Assembly: GCA_900321035.1 (NCBI GenBank)
Contig: ONUH01000002.1
Location: 1-64,000 of the forward strand
Origin: an uncultured Selenomonadales bacterium
Lineage (GTDB): Bacteria; Bacillota; Negativicutes; Selenomonadales; Selenomonadaceae
Direction of reading: 5' to 3'
DNA length: 64,000 nucleotides
A model generated the notes under the pieces. That model saw only the letters and a list, made by a program, of their open reading frames with translations, searched no databases and had not been told where the DNA came from. Shown here in pieces: positions 8,841-18,247 of the stretch; position 1 is the first letter of the stretch; every line of letters begins with the position of its first letter. A program made the position numbers and the translations under genes.

Positions 8841-9800
8841 TTACGCCTTGTTAAACTTATCCTTGCCTTGTTTGCAGACCGGGCATTTCCAGTCGGCGGG
8901 CAAATCCTCGAAGGCCGTGCCTGCGGGGATGCCATGCTCCGGGTCGCCCACGGCCGGATCGTAGACCGTGCCGCAGACGGAGCAGACGTATTTGCCCGTC
9001 GTCTTTTGCTCGCCGTAATTCATCGCGGGCGGAACCGGCGCGGGCATGTCCGCGAGATCGACGACCTTCTTCGCGTCGAGGTTTTCGTACCCCAAAGGCG
9101 TATGGGTGGAAAGATAAACCGTCTTGTGGCTTTCGATGAACGCGCGGACCTTGTTCAGGGTGTCCCGTGCCGCCGCCTTGTCCTCGGTGGCCACCGACAG
9201 CTTGTTTTGATACAATGCCTCGTCCGTGTAGGTCACGTCGCCGTGCATCAGGTAATGCAGGCCCTCGTTTTCCGCGATGACGATGCTGTTGCCCGTGGTG
9301 TGGCCGGGGGCGAAGATGTAATAGACGCCGTCGGCGATTTTCTTGCACTTGTCAAAATTCGCATACGCGCCGTCCTCGAAGTCCACCCGGACGACATTGT
9401 CGCCTTTCAGTTCCATCGCGTCCGCCTCGACGCGGGAAATGTAAATCTTCGCGTTGGGGAAGCTGCGAAGCTCGCCCGTGTGGTCGGGGTGCTTGTGGGT
9501 GACAAGGATTTTCGTCACCTGCTCCTTTTTGTAGCCAAGTTTTGAAAGCGCCGTCACATAATCGTCGATCCGCGCGCCGATATAAATGGGAGCGTCCACG
9601 TCCGCCGCCATATCCGGCTGCTCGACGGGCATGCCGGTATCGACGAGGATGACTTCGCCGCCGAGGTCGATGAGGAAATTCTGCAAGGTGCTGCGGTATT
9701 TCACGTTCTTGTCGAACTTGTCCTCGCCGTCCTCCAGCCCCATGGCAAAGGGCTGTGTCATAAATCCGTTCTCATAGAGCTTGACTGCTTTGATTTCCAT
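8841..9800 (-). CDS. Metallo-beta-lactamase fold hydrolase fused to rubredoxin
   Basis: The N-terminal domain (about residues 1-255) is a metallo-beta-lactamase fold with H102-x-H104-x-D106-H107, H167, D188 and H233 as metal ligands. The C-terminal 50 residues form a rubredoxin with C273-xx-C276 and C306-xx-C309 around one iron. Flavodiiron O2/NO reductases carry a similar MBL core but also a flavodoxin domain, which is missing here; the His-x-His-x-Asp-His motif is closer to hydrolytic Zn or di-iron lactonases than to the Glu-containing di-iron site of flavodiiron proteins. The gene lies 12 bp after rubrerythrin, so a redox role fed by rubredoxin is plausible. The substrate is unknown. Confidence 0.85.
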   Translation of the reverse strand: MEIKAVKLYENGFMTQPFAMGLEDGEDKFDKNVKYRSTLQNFLIDLGGEVILVDTGMPVEQPDMAADVDAPIYIGARIDDYVTALSKLGYKKEQVTKILVTHKHPDHTGELRSFPNAKIYISRVEADAMELKGDNVVRVDFEDGAYANFDKCKKIADGVYYIFAPGHTTGNSIVIAENEGLHYLMHGDVTYTDEALYQNKLSVATEDKAAARDTLNKVRAFIESHKTVYLSTHTPLGYENLDAKKVVDLADMPAPVPPAMNYGEQKTTGKYVCSVCGTVYDPAVGDPEHGIPAGTAFEDLPADWKCPVCKQGKDKFNKA

Positions 9801-9812
9801 GCGACGTCCCCC

Positions 9813-10358
9813 TTACGCTTTCTTCTTGAACACCTTTTTCTGCATGCCGCAGACCGGGCAGACGAAGTCCTCCGGCTCGGCGTCGAGGTCGCCGATGTAT
9901 TCGTAGCCGCAGCATCTGCAGACATAGATGGTCTTACCCTCCACGTCCAGCGCTTCCGGCTTGTACTTTTTCAGAAGCGCCTCCATCATCTCGCCGTGGT
10001 GTCCTTCCTGCTTCGCGAAAATCTCCATCTCGTCGGCTGCCTCGGTCAGCCCGGCGGCGCGATATTTGTCCGCGAAATCCTTGACCGTTTTCTCGCCGGC
10101 ATATTCGGCGGCCATCACGCCGCGCACCAGCATCCAGAAATCCTGCGGCACTTTGGCGTTCAGCGTCGCGTAGAATCCCGCGTGCACCGTCTCCTGATTC
10201 GCGGCGTCGATAAAGGTCTTTGACACGTCCGTCAGGCCCTGCTCCTTCGCGAGACGCGCCAGCGCGTAATACATCATCGTGCCGTTGGCCTCGGCCTTCG
10301 CCATCATTTCCGAAAGCTGCTCCAGCGGCGTCCCCTTGGTTTGTCCGTAAATGCTCAT
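9813..10358 (-). CDS. Rubrerythrin
   Basis: The 181-residue protein has a ferritin-like helical domain (di-iron ligands suggested by E23, E56-xx-H59, E85 and E118-xx-H121) and a C-terminal rubredoxin-like domain with C147-xx-C150 and C167-xx-C170. Rubrerythrins reduce hydrogen peroxide to water in the cytoplasm of anaerobes, with electrons arriving through rubredoxin. It is the first gene of the leftward operon that runs to the CDF exporter, with a poly-G ribosome binding site. The neighbouring MBL-rubredoxin may be its electron partner. Confidence 0.9.
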   Translation of the reverse strand: MSIYGQTKGTPLEQLSEMMAKAEANGTMMYYALARLAKEQGLTDVSKTFIDAANQETVHAGFYATLNAKVPQDFWMLVRGVMAAEYAGEKTVKDFADKYRAAGLTEAADEMEIFAKQEGHHGEMMEALLKKYKPEALDVEGKTIYVCRCCGYEYIGDLDAEPEDFVCPVCGMQKKVFKKKA

Positions 10359-10422
10359 GAACCCCCCCCGTTTTGTTCAAGATGCTACAAAAATTGTATC
10401 ATTCACGTCATCCGTTTTCAAT

Positions 10423-11010
10423 TTACGATTTCGGCAAATCGTCAACTTGCGCAGGATACAGCAGCGGCTTTAATTCCTCCGGGATACCGGCCTCCAAGAA
10501 GGCCGTGAATTCCTCCGCCGGGATCGGCGTACCGTCCAGCAGCCACTCGCAAACCATCTGCACTGTCCCGTAGGCATAAAGCTTCATCAGGACCTCGAGC
10601 TTCGGCGACGGCCTTCCGGCTCCGCTCCCATGGCCGCGGGTCACGAATTCCCGCAAAACCGCGTAATGAATCCGTGCCACATGATGCAGGAAATAATTTT
10701 GCCCCGAGGTATTTTGCAGGGCGTTCAGGATGAATTTCCTGTTTTCGTCGAAATATCGGACAATGTCCAGGATGGCGTCGTCCACCGAGCAGTCCCCGCT
10801 TCCGAGGCGGCCCATGATTTTCCGCACCGGCTCCGCATACGCCCAGACAATCAGATCGTACTTGTCCCTGAAATGGTTGTAAAAAGTCGTCTTCGTCAGC
10901 CCACAGTCCGCCGCGATTTCCTGTATCGTGATCTTGTCGAGGCTTTTCGTCGCCGCCAACCGGACAAGGGAGCGGGCAATCAGCCCCTTTGTCATCGCTT
11001 TGTTTTGCAT
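10423..11010 (-). CDS. TetR/AcrR family regulator
   Basis: The first 55 residues form the TetR helix-turn-helix (KITIQEIAADCGLTKTTFYNHF), and the rest is an all-helical ligand-binding and dimerisation domain. This N-terminal form, with TTFYNHFRDKYDLI, resembles DhaS-like TetR proteins. The gene is 64 bp upstream of rubrerythrin and 18 bp downstream of the FMN reductase, all leftward, so it may control one or both. The start at 11010 has GGAG seven bases upstream; an internal ATG five codons later is an alternative. Confidence 0.85.
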   Translation of the reverse strand: MQNKAMTKGLIARSLVRLAATKSLDKITIQEIAADCGLTKTTFYNHFRDKYDLIVWAYAEPVRKIMGRLGSGDCSVDDAILDIVRYFDENRKFILNALQNTSGQNYFLHHVARIHYAVLREFVTRGHGSGAGRPSPKLEVLMKLYAYGTVQMVCEWLLDGTPIPAEEFTAFLEAGIPEELKPLLYPAQVDDLPKS

Positions 11011-11028
11011 GATGCGCTCCGCGTCCCT

Positions 11029-11673
11029 TCACTCCGCCAGCGATTTCCCGATTTCATACGCTTCCGCGCACTGCTTCGGGAAGGCCTCTTTGCGGTAGGC
11101 CGCCTTTTCCGGCTCGTTGAAGATTGAGGACTCGTATTTCGAGTAATCGCTGAATTGATAGGTATTGTACGCCCAGAGGGTTTTCGTCTCAGCTTTCAGG
11201 ATCCGCGCCGCGGAGCCCTCGTAAATGCCCAGCCGTTCCCGCATCCTGAACTGCTCCACATGGGCCTCCGTCATGTTCATCGTGTAAATGAAAGCGTGGG
11301 GCAGCGGCTTCGGGAACACCGTGGGAATCTCCTCGCTGTAAATGTAGTTCGAGAAGAAGAGCCTCTCGATGAACGCCAGCATCCCGGCGGACAAATTCAT
11401 GAAATAGATCGGCGCGCCCATGATCAGCGCGTCCGCTTGCTTCACACGCTCAAGAATCGGCGCGAGGTCGTCCTTCAGCGCGCAGACGCCGTGCGCGACG
11501 TCCTTCCGCTTGCAGTAGAAGCAGCTGAGACAGCCCGTGTACTTCAGGCTGTAAAGATGCACCAGCTCCGTCTTCGCCCCCGCCTCCTCCGCGCCCCGCA
11601 GGGCTTGCTGCAGGAGCTCCGCCGTGTTGCCGTTCCTGCGCGGGCTGCCGTTGATTGCGATGATGTTCTTCAT
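11029..11673 (-). CDS. Flavodoxin-fold NAD(P)H:FMN reductase family protein
   Basis: The product opens with the flavin-binding loop INGSPRRNGNTAELL and has a CLSCFYCKRK motif at about residues 48-57, plus MGAPIYFMNLSAGM for the isoalloxazine contact. Both are typical of iron-sulfur-flavoprotein-like and NADPH-dependent FMN reductases. Such enzymes shuttle electrons to quinones, nitro compounds or iron. A TetR regulator follows 18 bp downstream, an arrangement common for inducible flavin reductases. At 214 residues it has a normal length. Confidence 0.85.
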   Translation of the reverse strand: MKNIIAINGSPRRNGNTAELLQQALRGAEEAGAKTELVHLYSLKYTGCLSCFYCKRKDVAHGVCALKDDLAPILERVKQADALIMGAPIYFMNLSAGMLAFIERLFFSNYIYSEEIPTVFPKPLPHAFIYTMNMTEAHVEQFRMRERLGIYEGSAARILKAETKTLWAYNTYQFSDYSKYESSIFNEPEKAAYRKEAFPKQCAEAYEIGKSLAE

Positions 11674-11811
11674 GGTACTCCCCCCGTTCCGTTCTGATAC
11701 GCTTCTATTATATCATTTTTACGGAACGCCTTGCATCCATCCGCCCAAAGATTTCAGCGGCCATCCCAGGGGGGAATTCCTGTGCTCCCGCTTCCCAAAC
11801 GGAGGCAGCGC

Positions 11812-11850
11812 AAAAAAGAAACGCGCCGCTCATCGCGAACGCGTTTCTTT
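11812..11850 (-). terminator. Terminator of the AraC regulator
   Basis: AAAGAAACGCG pairs with CGCGTTTCTTT; read on the minus strand the stem ends in a TTTTTT run. It lies about 80 bp past the AraC stop codon. Confidence 0.75.
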
Positions 11851-11927
11851 GCTGCATCGGCAGCAGAAAGGAAATATGAACAACGTCCCTGCGGTGCCCG
11901 CCGCAGGAAAGGTTATGACAGGGTCTC

Positions 11928-12902
11928 TCATTCCGCCTCTTCGGATTCGGCCTGCCGTTTTTTATATTCCGTGGGTGAAACGCCGAATCTCTTCTTGAAC
12001 GCCGAAGAAAACTTGGCCGGATTTGCGTAGCCGACTTCCGCGGCGACGTCGGAAACGGGGAGCGTCGTTTCCCGAAGCAGCCGCTGCGCCTTTTGGAGGC
12101 GCAAATCTTTCTGGTACTGGTAGATTGGGACGCCGTAAACGGTTTTGAACGACGTCTTCAGCGCCGTAGTCCCCACGCCTAATTCAGCCGCCAACCGTTC
12201 TACCGTGATGTGCCCGAATCCATCGGCCGTCAAGCGTTCATGCACAGTCTCGGCAAGCGCCGCATGCCTTTTGTTGAGATAGGCCGGCCGCTCACGGGTT
12301 GCGGCATCGTCCAGATTACTGAGGAACAACAGCAGTTCCATCATCTTGACTCGCAGACGTGGAAGGCTTTTGTCCCTGAATCCGTCCGCAATCGCCGTCT
12401 CGATGGCTGCAAGCTCCGGGCTGCGGCGCAGCACGTAACAGCGGAATCTCCGATCCGCCAGCGCATGGATCCGCTCCATACGGATATCCAGTTCCCGCAG
12501 CAACTCGGCATGACTCTGCCGGAACTGCTTCTCATCAAGAAAAATGTTAATGCCCTGATACTGCCCTGCCGGAAATATGCCGTGGGATTCCTGCTTCCCG
12601 AAGAAGCCCAGGGAAAAATCCCCGGCGGAAGCGAGATAGCAGTACTGCCGGTTGACGTTGCACTCAAAACGCCCGTCGATGCAATATCCCATATCAATGA
12701 CGTCCTTGTTCAGCGTCAGCGCATTGTCGCAGCGGCGCAGGCGAAAATCCAGCAGGATCGCCTGAAGGCCGGGACAAACCGTGCACGAGGTAATCGTTCC
12801 GTCGCCAGTTTCATTTTCGATGTGATAACGGTCGAATCCGTCGGTACTGTCTAAACATGTATACGAAACGTCAAATTTTTGTTTCCAGTCGAATGGCTCC
12901 AT
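11928..12902 (-). CDS. AraC family transcriptional regulator
   Basis: The C-terminal 100 residues hold both helix-turn-helix motifs of the AraC DNA-binding domain (ITVERLAAELGVGTTALKTSF and VSDVAAEVGYANPAKFSSAF). The N-terminal 220 residues are an unassigned sensor region. I chose the ATG at 12902 because GAGGAGAAGG lies just before it; a GTG 21 codons upstream has no site. In Negativicutes such regulators often control iron-uptake or transport genes, but no obvious target flanks it: the next genes belong to a chemoreceptor unit on the other strand. Confidence 0.85.
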   Translation of the reverse strand: MEPFDWKQKFDVSYTCLDSTDGFDRYHIENETGDGTITSCTVCPGLQAILLDFRLRRCDNALTLNKDVIDMGYCIDGRFECNVNRQYCYLASAGDFSLGFFGKQESHGIFPAGQYQGINIFLDEKQFRQSHAELLRELDIRMERIHALADRRFRCYVLRRSPELAAIETAIADGFRDKSLPRLRVKMMELLLFLSNLDDAATRERPAYLNKRHAALAETVHERLTADGFGHITVERLAAELGVGTTALKTSFKTVYGVPIYQYQKDLRLQKAQRLLRETTLPVSDVAAEVGYANPAKFSSAFKKRFGVSPTEYKKRQAESEEAE

Positions 12903-13163
12903 CGTGTCCTTCTCCTCATCCGCCATATCCTCAGCATGATGGCTGCCCGCTTTCACGACACGCACTGAAGGCGGGCAGTTTCATGATATCATAAAATTGA
13001 GCCATTTGTCTGCAAATATACGAAAATAGGAACTAAGACTTCGCCCGTTTGGATAGGCCGTGCCCAATCGGTTATTGTTTTCATTCCGACAGGAGGAATA
13101 AAATACAATCAGGTTAGTATGAAACGATACGAAACAAAAAACACGGGTCCAAAGGAGGAGTTT

Positions 13164-13271
13164 ATGCAAGGAACGCACAGGAACGGAACGAAACGAGAAG
13201 AAGGCAGTATGAGCAAGGTTGTTGCCTCTTTGCAGACAGGAACAGCCGGAAAAGGAGAATCAGGGAAATGA
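13164..13271 (+). CDS. 35-codon leader ORF coupled to the chemoreceptor
   Basis: This short frame follows a near-perfect ribosome binding site (AAAGGAGGAG at 13151-13160) and its TGA stop overlaps the ATG of the chemoreceptor (ATGA at 13268-13271). The peptide is Lys/Gly/Thr-rich and hydrophilic (start [14 protein letters not shown], end GESGK), with no membrane segment. An in-frame ATG at 13119 would make it 50 residues but is too far from a ribosome binding site. Overlap of stop and start suggests translational coupling. Coding status rests on the ribosome binding site and overlap alone. Confidence 0.5.
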   Translation: MQGTHRNGTKREEGSMSKVVASLQTGTAGKGESGK

Positions 13272-14953
13272 AATTACAGGGAAAAGCGATACTGGCATTC
13301 AATATCCTATTGGCAGTCGCCTGCGTCATCGTCGGCGTGCTCGGATATTTCACGGCGGACCACGGATTTGGATTTGCGCTGGAAGAAAAAGCAGTGCACG
13401 ACTTGGAGGAAATCAACGCCGTGCTGGAAGCCCGCTATCCGGGGGCCTGGGAATCCAAGCCGGACGGTCTTTACAAAGGCGGGAAAAAGTTCAACGACGA
13501 CAATAAGCTGCTGGACGAGTTGGGGCAGCTCTCGGGCAACAACGTGACGATGTTCAACAAGGACACGCGCGTCGCGACTACGTTCCAGGACGCCGCAGGG
13601 AAACGCCCGGTCGGGACGAAAGCCTCGGAAGCGATCATCAAGACCGTCCTGCAGGAGGGAAAATCCTTCTCCGGCTACGCGGAAGTCTTGGGCAACCGTT
13701 ATTTGAGCGCGTATAAACCGCTCAAGAACCAGAGCGGCCAGGTAGTCGGCATGCTGTTCATGGGCATCCCCACGAAGGAGCTCGACGAGATCCAGTCCGG
13801 CTTCATTCGGACCATCGCCATTGCGGTTATCGTGCTGCTGGTCGTTATCGGCGCGATCTCCTGGTTTGTCATCGGGCGGGTCGTCAAGCAGATTAACGGA
13901 CTGGTCGGCCACATGGGCGAGATGTCGCAGGGCAATCTGCGGCTGGAGCCGCTGCCCGTCACGTCCAGTGACGAGATCGGCCTGATGTCGGAAGAATTCA
14001 ATGCCATGCTGAAAAATCTGCGCGGATTGATTACCCAGATGGCAAACAGCGCCGAGCAGGTCGCGGCCTCCAGCGAAGAGCTGACGGCCAGCTCCCAGCA
14101 GGCGGCGGAGGCGGCTACCCACGTCGCACAAACCGTCGTCGAAGTGGCGGGCGGCATGGACAAGCAGCTGTCCAGCGTTGACAGCGCCAAGCAAAACATC
14201 GACGCGGCCTTCATCGACATCAACACCATGACGGAAAAAGCGGCGGTCGTCACGGAAAACACCGAGCAGATGGCGGGCGCGGCGGATCACGGCGCGGAGC
14301 TCATGAACAACGCCATGGAAAAGATGAACGGCATCGAGCAGAGCGTGGCGAACTCGGCGCAGGTCGTCAAGAAGCTCGGCGAAAACTCGAAGCAGATCGG
14401 TCAGATCGTTGAAAGCATCTCGGCCATCGCCGACCAGACGAACCTCCTCGCGCTGAACGCGGCCATCGAGGCGGCGCGGGCAGGCGAAGCGGGCCGCGGC
14501 TTCTCCGTCGTGGCGGAGGAAGTCCGAAAGCTCGCCGAACAGTCCCAGCTCTCGGCTGAGGAAATCAAGGAACGCATCGCCGTCATCCAGGGAGATACGG
14601 CAGACGCGGTTGTCGCCATGGAAGCGGGCACTAACGAAGTGGCGCTCGGCACCCAGGCCATCCGCGAAGTGGGCGAACAGTTCCAGGACATCACGGCGCG
14701 GGTCGCGTCAATCAAGTCGGAGATGGTGGAAATCAACGACGAGGTGCAGAAGGTCTCGAAAGGGATGCAGGGCATCGTCACCGCGATGGATACCATCGAC
14801 GAAGTGAGCCGCTCCACGTCGGAGGAGACGCAGACCATTTCGGCGGCCGCGGAGGAGCAGTCCGCGTCCAGCGAAGAGATTGCGTCGGCCTCCCATTCGC
14901 TGGCCGACCTCGCCACGGAGTTACAATCGGCCACGGGCCAGTTCAAAGTGTGA
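13268..14953 (+). CDS. Methyl-accepting chemotaxis protein
   Basis: The 561-residue receptor has an N-terminal membrane helix (about 6-26), a periplasmic single Cache-type domain, a second helix near 175-200 ([20 protein letters not shown]), a HAMP segment and a long cytoplasmic coiled coil. The hairpin tip [20 protein letters not shown] is the universal site that binds CheA and CheW. The ligand is unknown; single-Cache receptors often bind small organic acids. It implies that this organism is motile. A second GGAG-type site lies within the leader ORF, so it may also start independently. A strong terminator follows 37 bp later. Confidence 0.92.
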   Translation: MKLQGKAILAFNILLAVACVIVGVLGYFTADHGFGFALEEKAVHDLEEINAVLEARYPGAWESKPDGLYKGGKKFNDDNKLLDELGQLSGNNVTMFNKDTRVATTFQDAAGKRPVGTKASEAIIKTVLQEGKSFSGYAEVLGNRYLSAYKPLKNQSGQVVGMLFMGIPTKELDEIQSGFIRTIAIAVIVLLVVIGAISWFVIGRVVKQINGLVGHMGEMSQGNLRLEPLPVTSSDEIGLMSEEFNAMLKNLRGLITQMANSAEQVAASSEELTASSQQAAEAATHVAQTVVEVAGGMDKQLSSVDSAKQNIDAAFIDINTMTEKAAVVTENTEQMAGAADHGAELMNNAMEKMNGIEQSVANSAQVVKKLGENSKQIGQIVESISAIADQTNLLALNAAIEAARAGEAGRGFSVVAEEVRKLAEQSQLSAEEIKERIAVIQGDTADAVVAMEAGTNEVALGTQAIREVGEQFQDITARVASIKSEMVEINDEVQKVSKGMQGIVTAMDTIDEVSRSTSEETQTISAAAEEQSASSEEIASASHSLADLATELQSATGQFKV

Positions 14954-14989
14954 TTGGAAACCTTTCCGAAAAAATCCCCTTCCCATACA

Positions 14990-15021
14990 AAAAGCTGCAA
15001 GCCTTTTCGCTTGCAGCTTTT
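14990..15021. terminator. Bidirectional terminator between chemoreceptor and phzF
   Basis: AAAAGCTGCAAG (14990-15001) pairs with CTTGCAGCTTTT (15010-15021), followed by TTTT on + and preceded by AAAA, so both convergent genes are served. Confidence 0.88.
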
Positions 15022-15033
15022 TTTACGTCTGTA

Positions 15034-15816
15034 TCACGGTTTCGCGACGATCTCGGCGACGGCGACCAGCGCCGCTTCGCCGCTGATGGCGATGCGTCCG
15101 TTCCCCGTCAGGCGGCAGTAAAGATGGCCGCCCCGCTTCGACGCCTGATAAGCGTGGATTTCCGTCTTGCCCATGACCTCGCCCCAGTAGGGAGCGATTT
15201 GGCAATGCGCCGAACCGCAGACGGGATCCTCGGGGATGGCGAGCTTCGGGAAAAAGCTGCGGGATACGCAGTCGCTTTCCGCGCCGCGGGCAGTGACGAT
15301 TTGTCCCCTGCCATCCAGTTTCCATAGCAGCGCCTGGTCTGGCGTCATGCGCCGGATTTCTTCCTCGTCGGCAAAGACGCAGACGAGATCCGGACCAAGG
15401 AGCGCCTTGACGGGACGGACGCCGAAGGCCGCCTCCATTTCGTCCGTGACCGGAATCTCACGCTGCGGATAGACGGGAAAGTCCATCTCGTACAGTCCGC
15501 CCTTCCGCGTGACGGTCAGGACGCCGCTCCGGGTGAAAAAACGCACGCTGTCCTTTTCCTTCTCGTAGTAATTCAGCATCACGAACGACGAGGCCAGCGT
15601 CGCGTGGCCGCAGAGATCGACCTCCGCCCCCGGCGTGAACCAGCGGAGCCGCCACCCCTCTCCTTCCCGGAGGAGGAACGCCGTCTCCGAGAAATTGTTT
15701 TCCACGGCCAGCATCTGCATGAAGCTGTCTGGCAGCGGCGCGTCCATGACGCAGACCGCCGCCGGGTTGCCTGCAAAGGGCTTGTCCGTGAACGCGTCGA
15801 CGATGTATTGTTTCAT
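15034..15816 (-). CDS. PhzF family isomerase/epimerase
   Basis: The 260-residue protein begins YIVDAFTDKPFAGNPAAVC and contains the PhzF landmarks ENNFSETAFLL (with the catalytic Glu), TPGAEVDLCGHATL and EDPVCGSAH. The family performs acid-base isomerisations, as PhzF does on DHHA in phenazine synthesis, but most members, as here, sit in genomes without phenazine genes and have unknown substrates. Its start overlaps the stop of the carboxylesterase by 4 bp, so the two are translated from one mRNA and may act in one pathway. Confidence 0.9.
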   Translation of the reverse strand: MKQYIVDAFTDKPFAGNPAAVCVMDAPLPDSFMQMLAVENNFSETAFLLREGEGWRLRWFTPGAEVDLCGHATLASSFVMLNYYEKEKDSVRFFTRSGVLTVTRKGGLYEMDFPVYPQREIPVTDEMEAAFGVRPVKALLGPDLVCVFADEEEIRRMTPDQALLWKLDGRGQIVTARGAESDCVSRSFFPKLAIPEDPVCGSAHCQIAPYWGEVMGKTEIHAYQASKRGGHLYCRLTGNGRIAISGEAALVAVAEIVAKP

Positions 15817-17822
15817 CTCGTTTCATCCTCCCGATCGGATCGTAGTGAATTGCGCAGCATCGGATCGGGCAGGTTCCCGTAACGGGCGTCCCACTCGCGG
15901 CTGAAAATGCGGTGATTGAAAACACGGGCGGCGATGAACGCCTTGCATTCCTCCGAGACCGACGGGTCGGCGTCAAACCGGGCCGCCACGTCCTCGAAGC
16001 TGTACTCGTTCATGCCCGGCTTCACATAGCCGCGCTCCCTGTCGCCGTCGAAAAACATCTCAAACTGCATCTCCGGCGTCCACGCCTTCCAGGGCGTTTC
16101 CCTTTCGTCGAAGTTCGGGTCGCCGGTATCCATGAACTGGCCGATGTAGCTGAAAAACTGCGAGCCTAAATACTCGGCCCCGGCATGCTCGAAGAAATCG
16201 TTGCCCCGCTTCCATGGGCTCTTGTACTGGTCGGTCAGGAACGGCAGATACACGCCGTGCAGCGCGCCGTACCGGCGGGTGAATTCCTCGCCGAAATCCT
16301 TGGCCTCATGGCCGTAATGGAACTTCCCGATATAGATGGGCGCGTCCAGGTGGGGATAAAGGCTCTCCGCCAGCTGATGGGAATTGAAATCCCCCCAGAT
16401 CAGGCTGCCGTATTTTATGCTGAAGGCCTTGTCCTGTTCCAGCGTCGCATCCGGTTTTTCCGGCGTCTGCGCTTTCCGCCGCTGCCGGAACCAGGCGTCG
16501 GCGTCGGCCAGGATGCTGAACTCGTCCGTGCTGTAAAAGACGAGCACCGGAACGTGGTTCATATCGGAATCGTCAAAGGAATCCGACGGCACCACCGTCC
16601 CGTCCCGGAAGAAGATCGGGAACGATTCCATGCGCCCCCACGCGGGAGAGAAAATGCCGGCGATGCGGGAGCCGGACAGGCCGCAAAGCCACTGCCGCGC
16701 CGTTTTCCTGTCTTCCTCGGCTTCGGAGAGCAGCCACGCCTCCGCCTCTTCTTTTGATTCTTTTACGCCGTCCTCCACAGCCAGAGGGGCGAAGCGCTCC
16801 GCGAAGATCCGGCGCGAAGGCTCCGGCTCGCAGACCAGGAAGCCGGCGCTGAAGCAGACGGCCCGATAGAAAAGTCCGCGGGCCAGGTGACTGGTCAACA
16901 ATACCGTGATTGCGCGTCCTCCGGCGGAATAACCGCTGACAGTCACGTTGCCCGGGTCGCCGCCGAAGGCCGCGATATTCCGCTGCACCCACCGCAGGGC
17001 GGCGATCATGTCCAGCAGCACGAAATTGCCGCTGTCCTCTTCCGCGTCGCCGGTCCGAAGCGTGGGGAGCGGATTGAAGCCCAGCGCCCCCAGACGGTAG
17101 GCCACGCTGACGTGAACGACGTTCAGCGACTCGCTGAATTTGTTGCCCAGCCATTCCTCCGGCTGCCCGGTCTGAAAATTGCCGCCGTGGAAGTACACCA
17201 TGACGGGCAGCCCCCGGTCCGGCGAATTGCGGCGGCAGATATTGAGGGTCAGCCTGCCCTCGGCGCCGACCGGCTTGCCGTATGCGATTTGCAGGTTCCT
17301 CTCGCCGGGCTTCGTGCAGTTCAGCACGCGCTCGATCCGCGGCGCGGGCTGCGGCTTTCTCCAGCGGTTTTCGCCCGACGCGGGCGCGGCGTAGGGAATG
17401 CCGAACCATTGCGCCGCGCGGTGCAGGCGTTCCAGATTGCCGCGGACCTTTCCGTTCTCCACCTCCACGATCAGCGGGAAGAGAGCAGGCCCGTTGGAAA
17501 TGCCTATCAGCTGCAGAATCAGGTCGTGGTGCTGCTGAAAAGAACCTCGGAACGCCGCCTCGTCCGCGTTGGACACCGCGTCCTCGGAAAAATCGCCCGT
17601 ATCCGGGTCGAGAAAGTATTTGAGGTCGTCGGCCGCCTTCAGCGCGGTCTCGACGTATTCGTCCAGCGTCATGTCCGCCAGATAGCCGTAATATTGCAGA
17701 GTCCTCAATATATCGGTGAATCGGCGGCAATAGTGCAGCGCGTCCAGCGCTTCGGCGTCCTCGTAAATCGACTTCGCCAAACGGCTGAAAAAATAGATTT
17801 CACGTTTTTCCTTGCTTTTCAT
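15813..17822 (-). CDS. Type-B carboxylesterase with N-terminal extension
   Basis: The alpha/beta-hydrolase starts near residue 125 (VRGNLERLHRAAQWFGIPYA, the usual type-B opening), with the oxyanion loop HGGN at 212-215 and nucleophile S299 in GYSAGG. A likely catalytic His is in the GHEAKDFGEEF segment. The first ~115 residues are an acidic helical extension not found in typical ~500-residue esterases, which gives 669 residues here. No signal peptide is seen, so it is cytoplasmic. It overlaps phzF by 4 bp. The substrate is unknown. Confidence 0.85.
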   Translation of the reverse strand: MKSKEKREIYFFSRLAKSIYEDAEALDALHYCRRFTDILRTLQYYGYLADMTLDEYVETALKAADDLKYFLDPDTGDFSEDAVSNADEAAFRGSFQQHHDLILQLIGISNGPALFPLIVEVENGKVRGNLERLHRAAQWFGIPYAAPASGENRWRKPQPAPRIERVLNCTKPGERNLQIAYGKPVGAEGRLTLNICRRNSPDRGLPVMVYFHGGNFQTGQPEEWLGNKFSESLNVVHVSVAYRLGALGFNPLPTLRTGDAEEDSGNFVLLDMIAALRWVQRNIAAFGGDPGNVTVSGYSAGGRAITVLLTSHLARGLFYRAVCFSAGFLVCEPEPSRRIFAERFAPLAVEDGVKESKEEAEAWLLSEAEEDRKTARQWLCGLSGSRIAGIFSPAWGRMESFPIFFRDGTVVPSDSFDDSDMNHVPVLVFYSTDEFSILADADAWFRQRRKAQTPEKPDATLEQDKAFSIKYGSLIWGDFNSHQLAESLYPHLDAPIYIGKFHYGHEAKDFGEEFTRRYGALHGVYLPFLTDQYKSPWKRGNDFFEHAGAEYLGSQFFSYIGQFMDTGDPNFDERETPWKAWTPEMQFEMFFDGDRERGYVKPGMNEYSFEDVAARFDADPSVSEECKAFIAARVFNHRIFSREWDARYGNLPDPMLRNSLRSDREDETR

Positions 17823-17914
17823 GTGCCCGATCCCCTCTCCAAACTTCCTATCGTCGGGATAAGCGCGCCTGCACTATATGTCGCAGTACTACAGATTTTA
17901 TTATAACACATACC

Positions 17915-17957
17915 AAAAGGACCATGCAGGGAAATCACTCGCCCGCATGGCCCTTTT
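17915..17957 (-). terminator. Terminator of the Nif11-like precursor array
   Basis: AAAAGGACCATGCAGGG pairs with CCCGCATGGCCCTTTT with two G-T type mismatches. On the minus strand it ends in TTTT and lies about 30 bp downstream of the last precursor stop codon, which separates the array from the esterase genes. Confidence 0.7.
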
Positions 17958-17985
17958 CCGTGACATTGGTGATGCCGGGTCCACA

Positions 17986-18222
17986 TCAGTTTTCGAAGCA
18001 GTAATCGTTTTTGCAGTCCGGGTAGCATCCGCCGCCGGCCACCTTCTGCAGCTGCTCGCCGTCCAGCTCCACGTCGGCCAGCTCCGCCATATACGCCTCG
18101 GCTTCTGCTTTGGTAATGTCAAATCCAGAGCCCTTCGCCAGCGTCATCAGTTCGTCGGCGGTCTTGCACTGCATGGCCTTCGCGACCTGTGCTTTAGTGA
18201 GTTCCTTCTTGTTGATCGGCAT
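17986..18222 (-). CDS. Nif11-like leader RiPP precursor 6 (3-Cys core)
   Basis: The 78-residue precursor has the shared leader of the array (ELTKAQVAKAMQCKTADELMTLAK, then EAEAYMAEL) and a double-glycine cleavage site at VAGG. The 14-residue core is GCYPDCKNDYCFEN with three Cys and one Pro. Nif11-like leaders guide maturation enzymes (lanthionine synthetases, radical SAM or other) to the core, after which a peptidase-transporter cuts at GG. It is the last gene of six and has its own AAAGGAGG site. The product class cannot be told because no enzyme lies nearby. Confidence 0.85.
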   Translation of the reverse strand: MPINKKELTKAQVAKAMQCKTADELMTLAKGSGFDITKAEAEAYMAELADVELDGEQLQKVAGGGCYPDCKNDYCFEN

Positions 18223-18247
18223 GATAAACCCCTCCTTTCAATTATGT

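Noticed and set aside
12981..13178. A 65-codon minus-strand frame upstream of the AraC regulator
   Set aside because: No ribosome binding site, odd composition, and it overlaps the chemoreceptor leader on the other strand.
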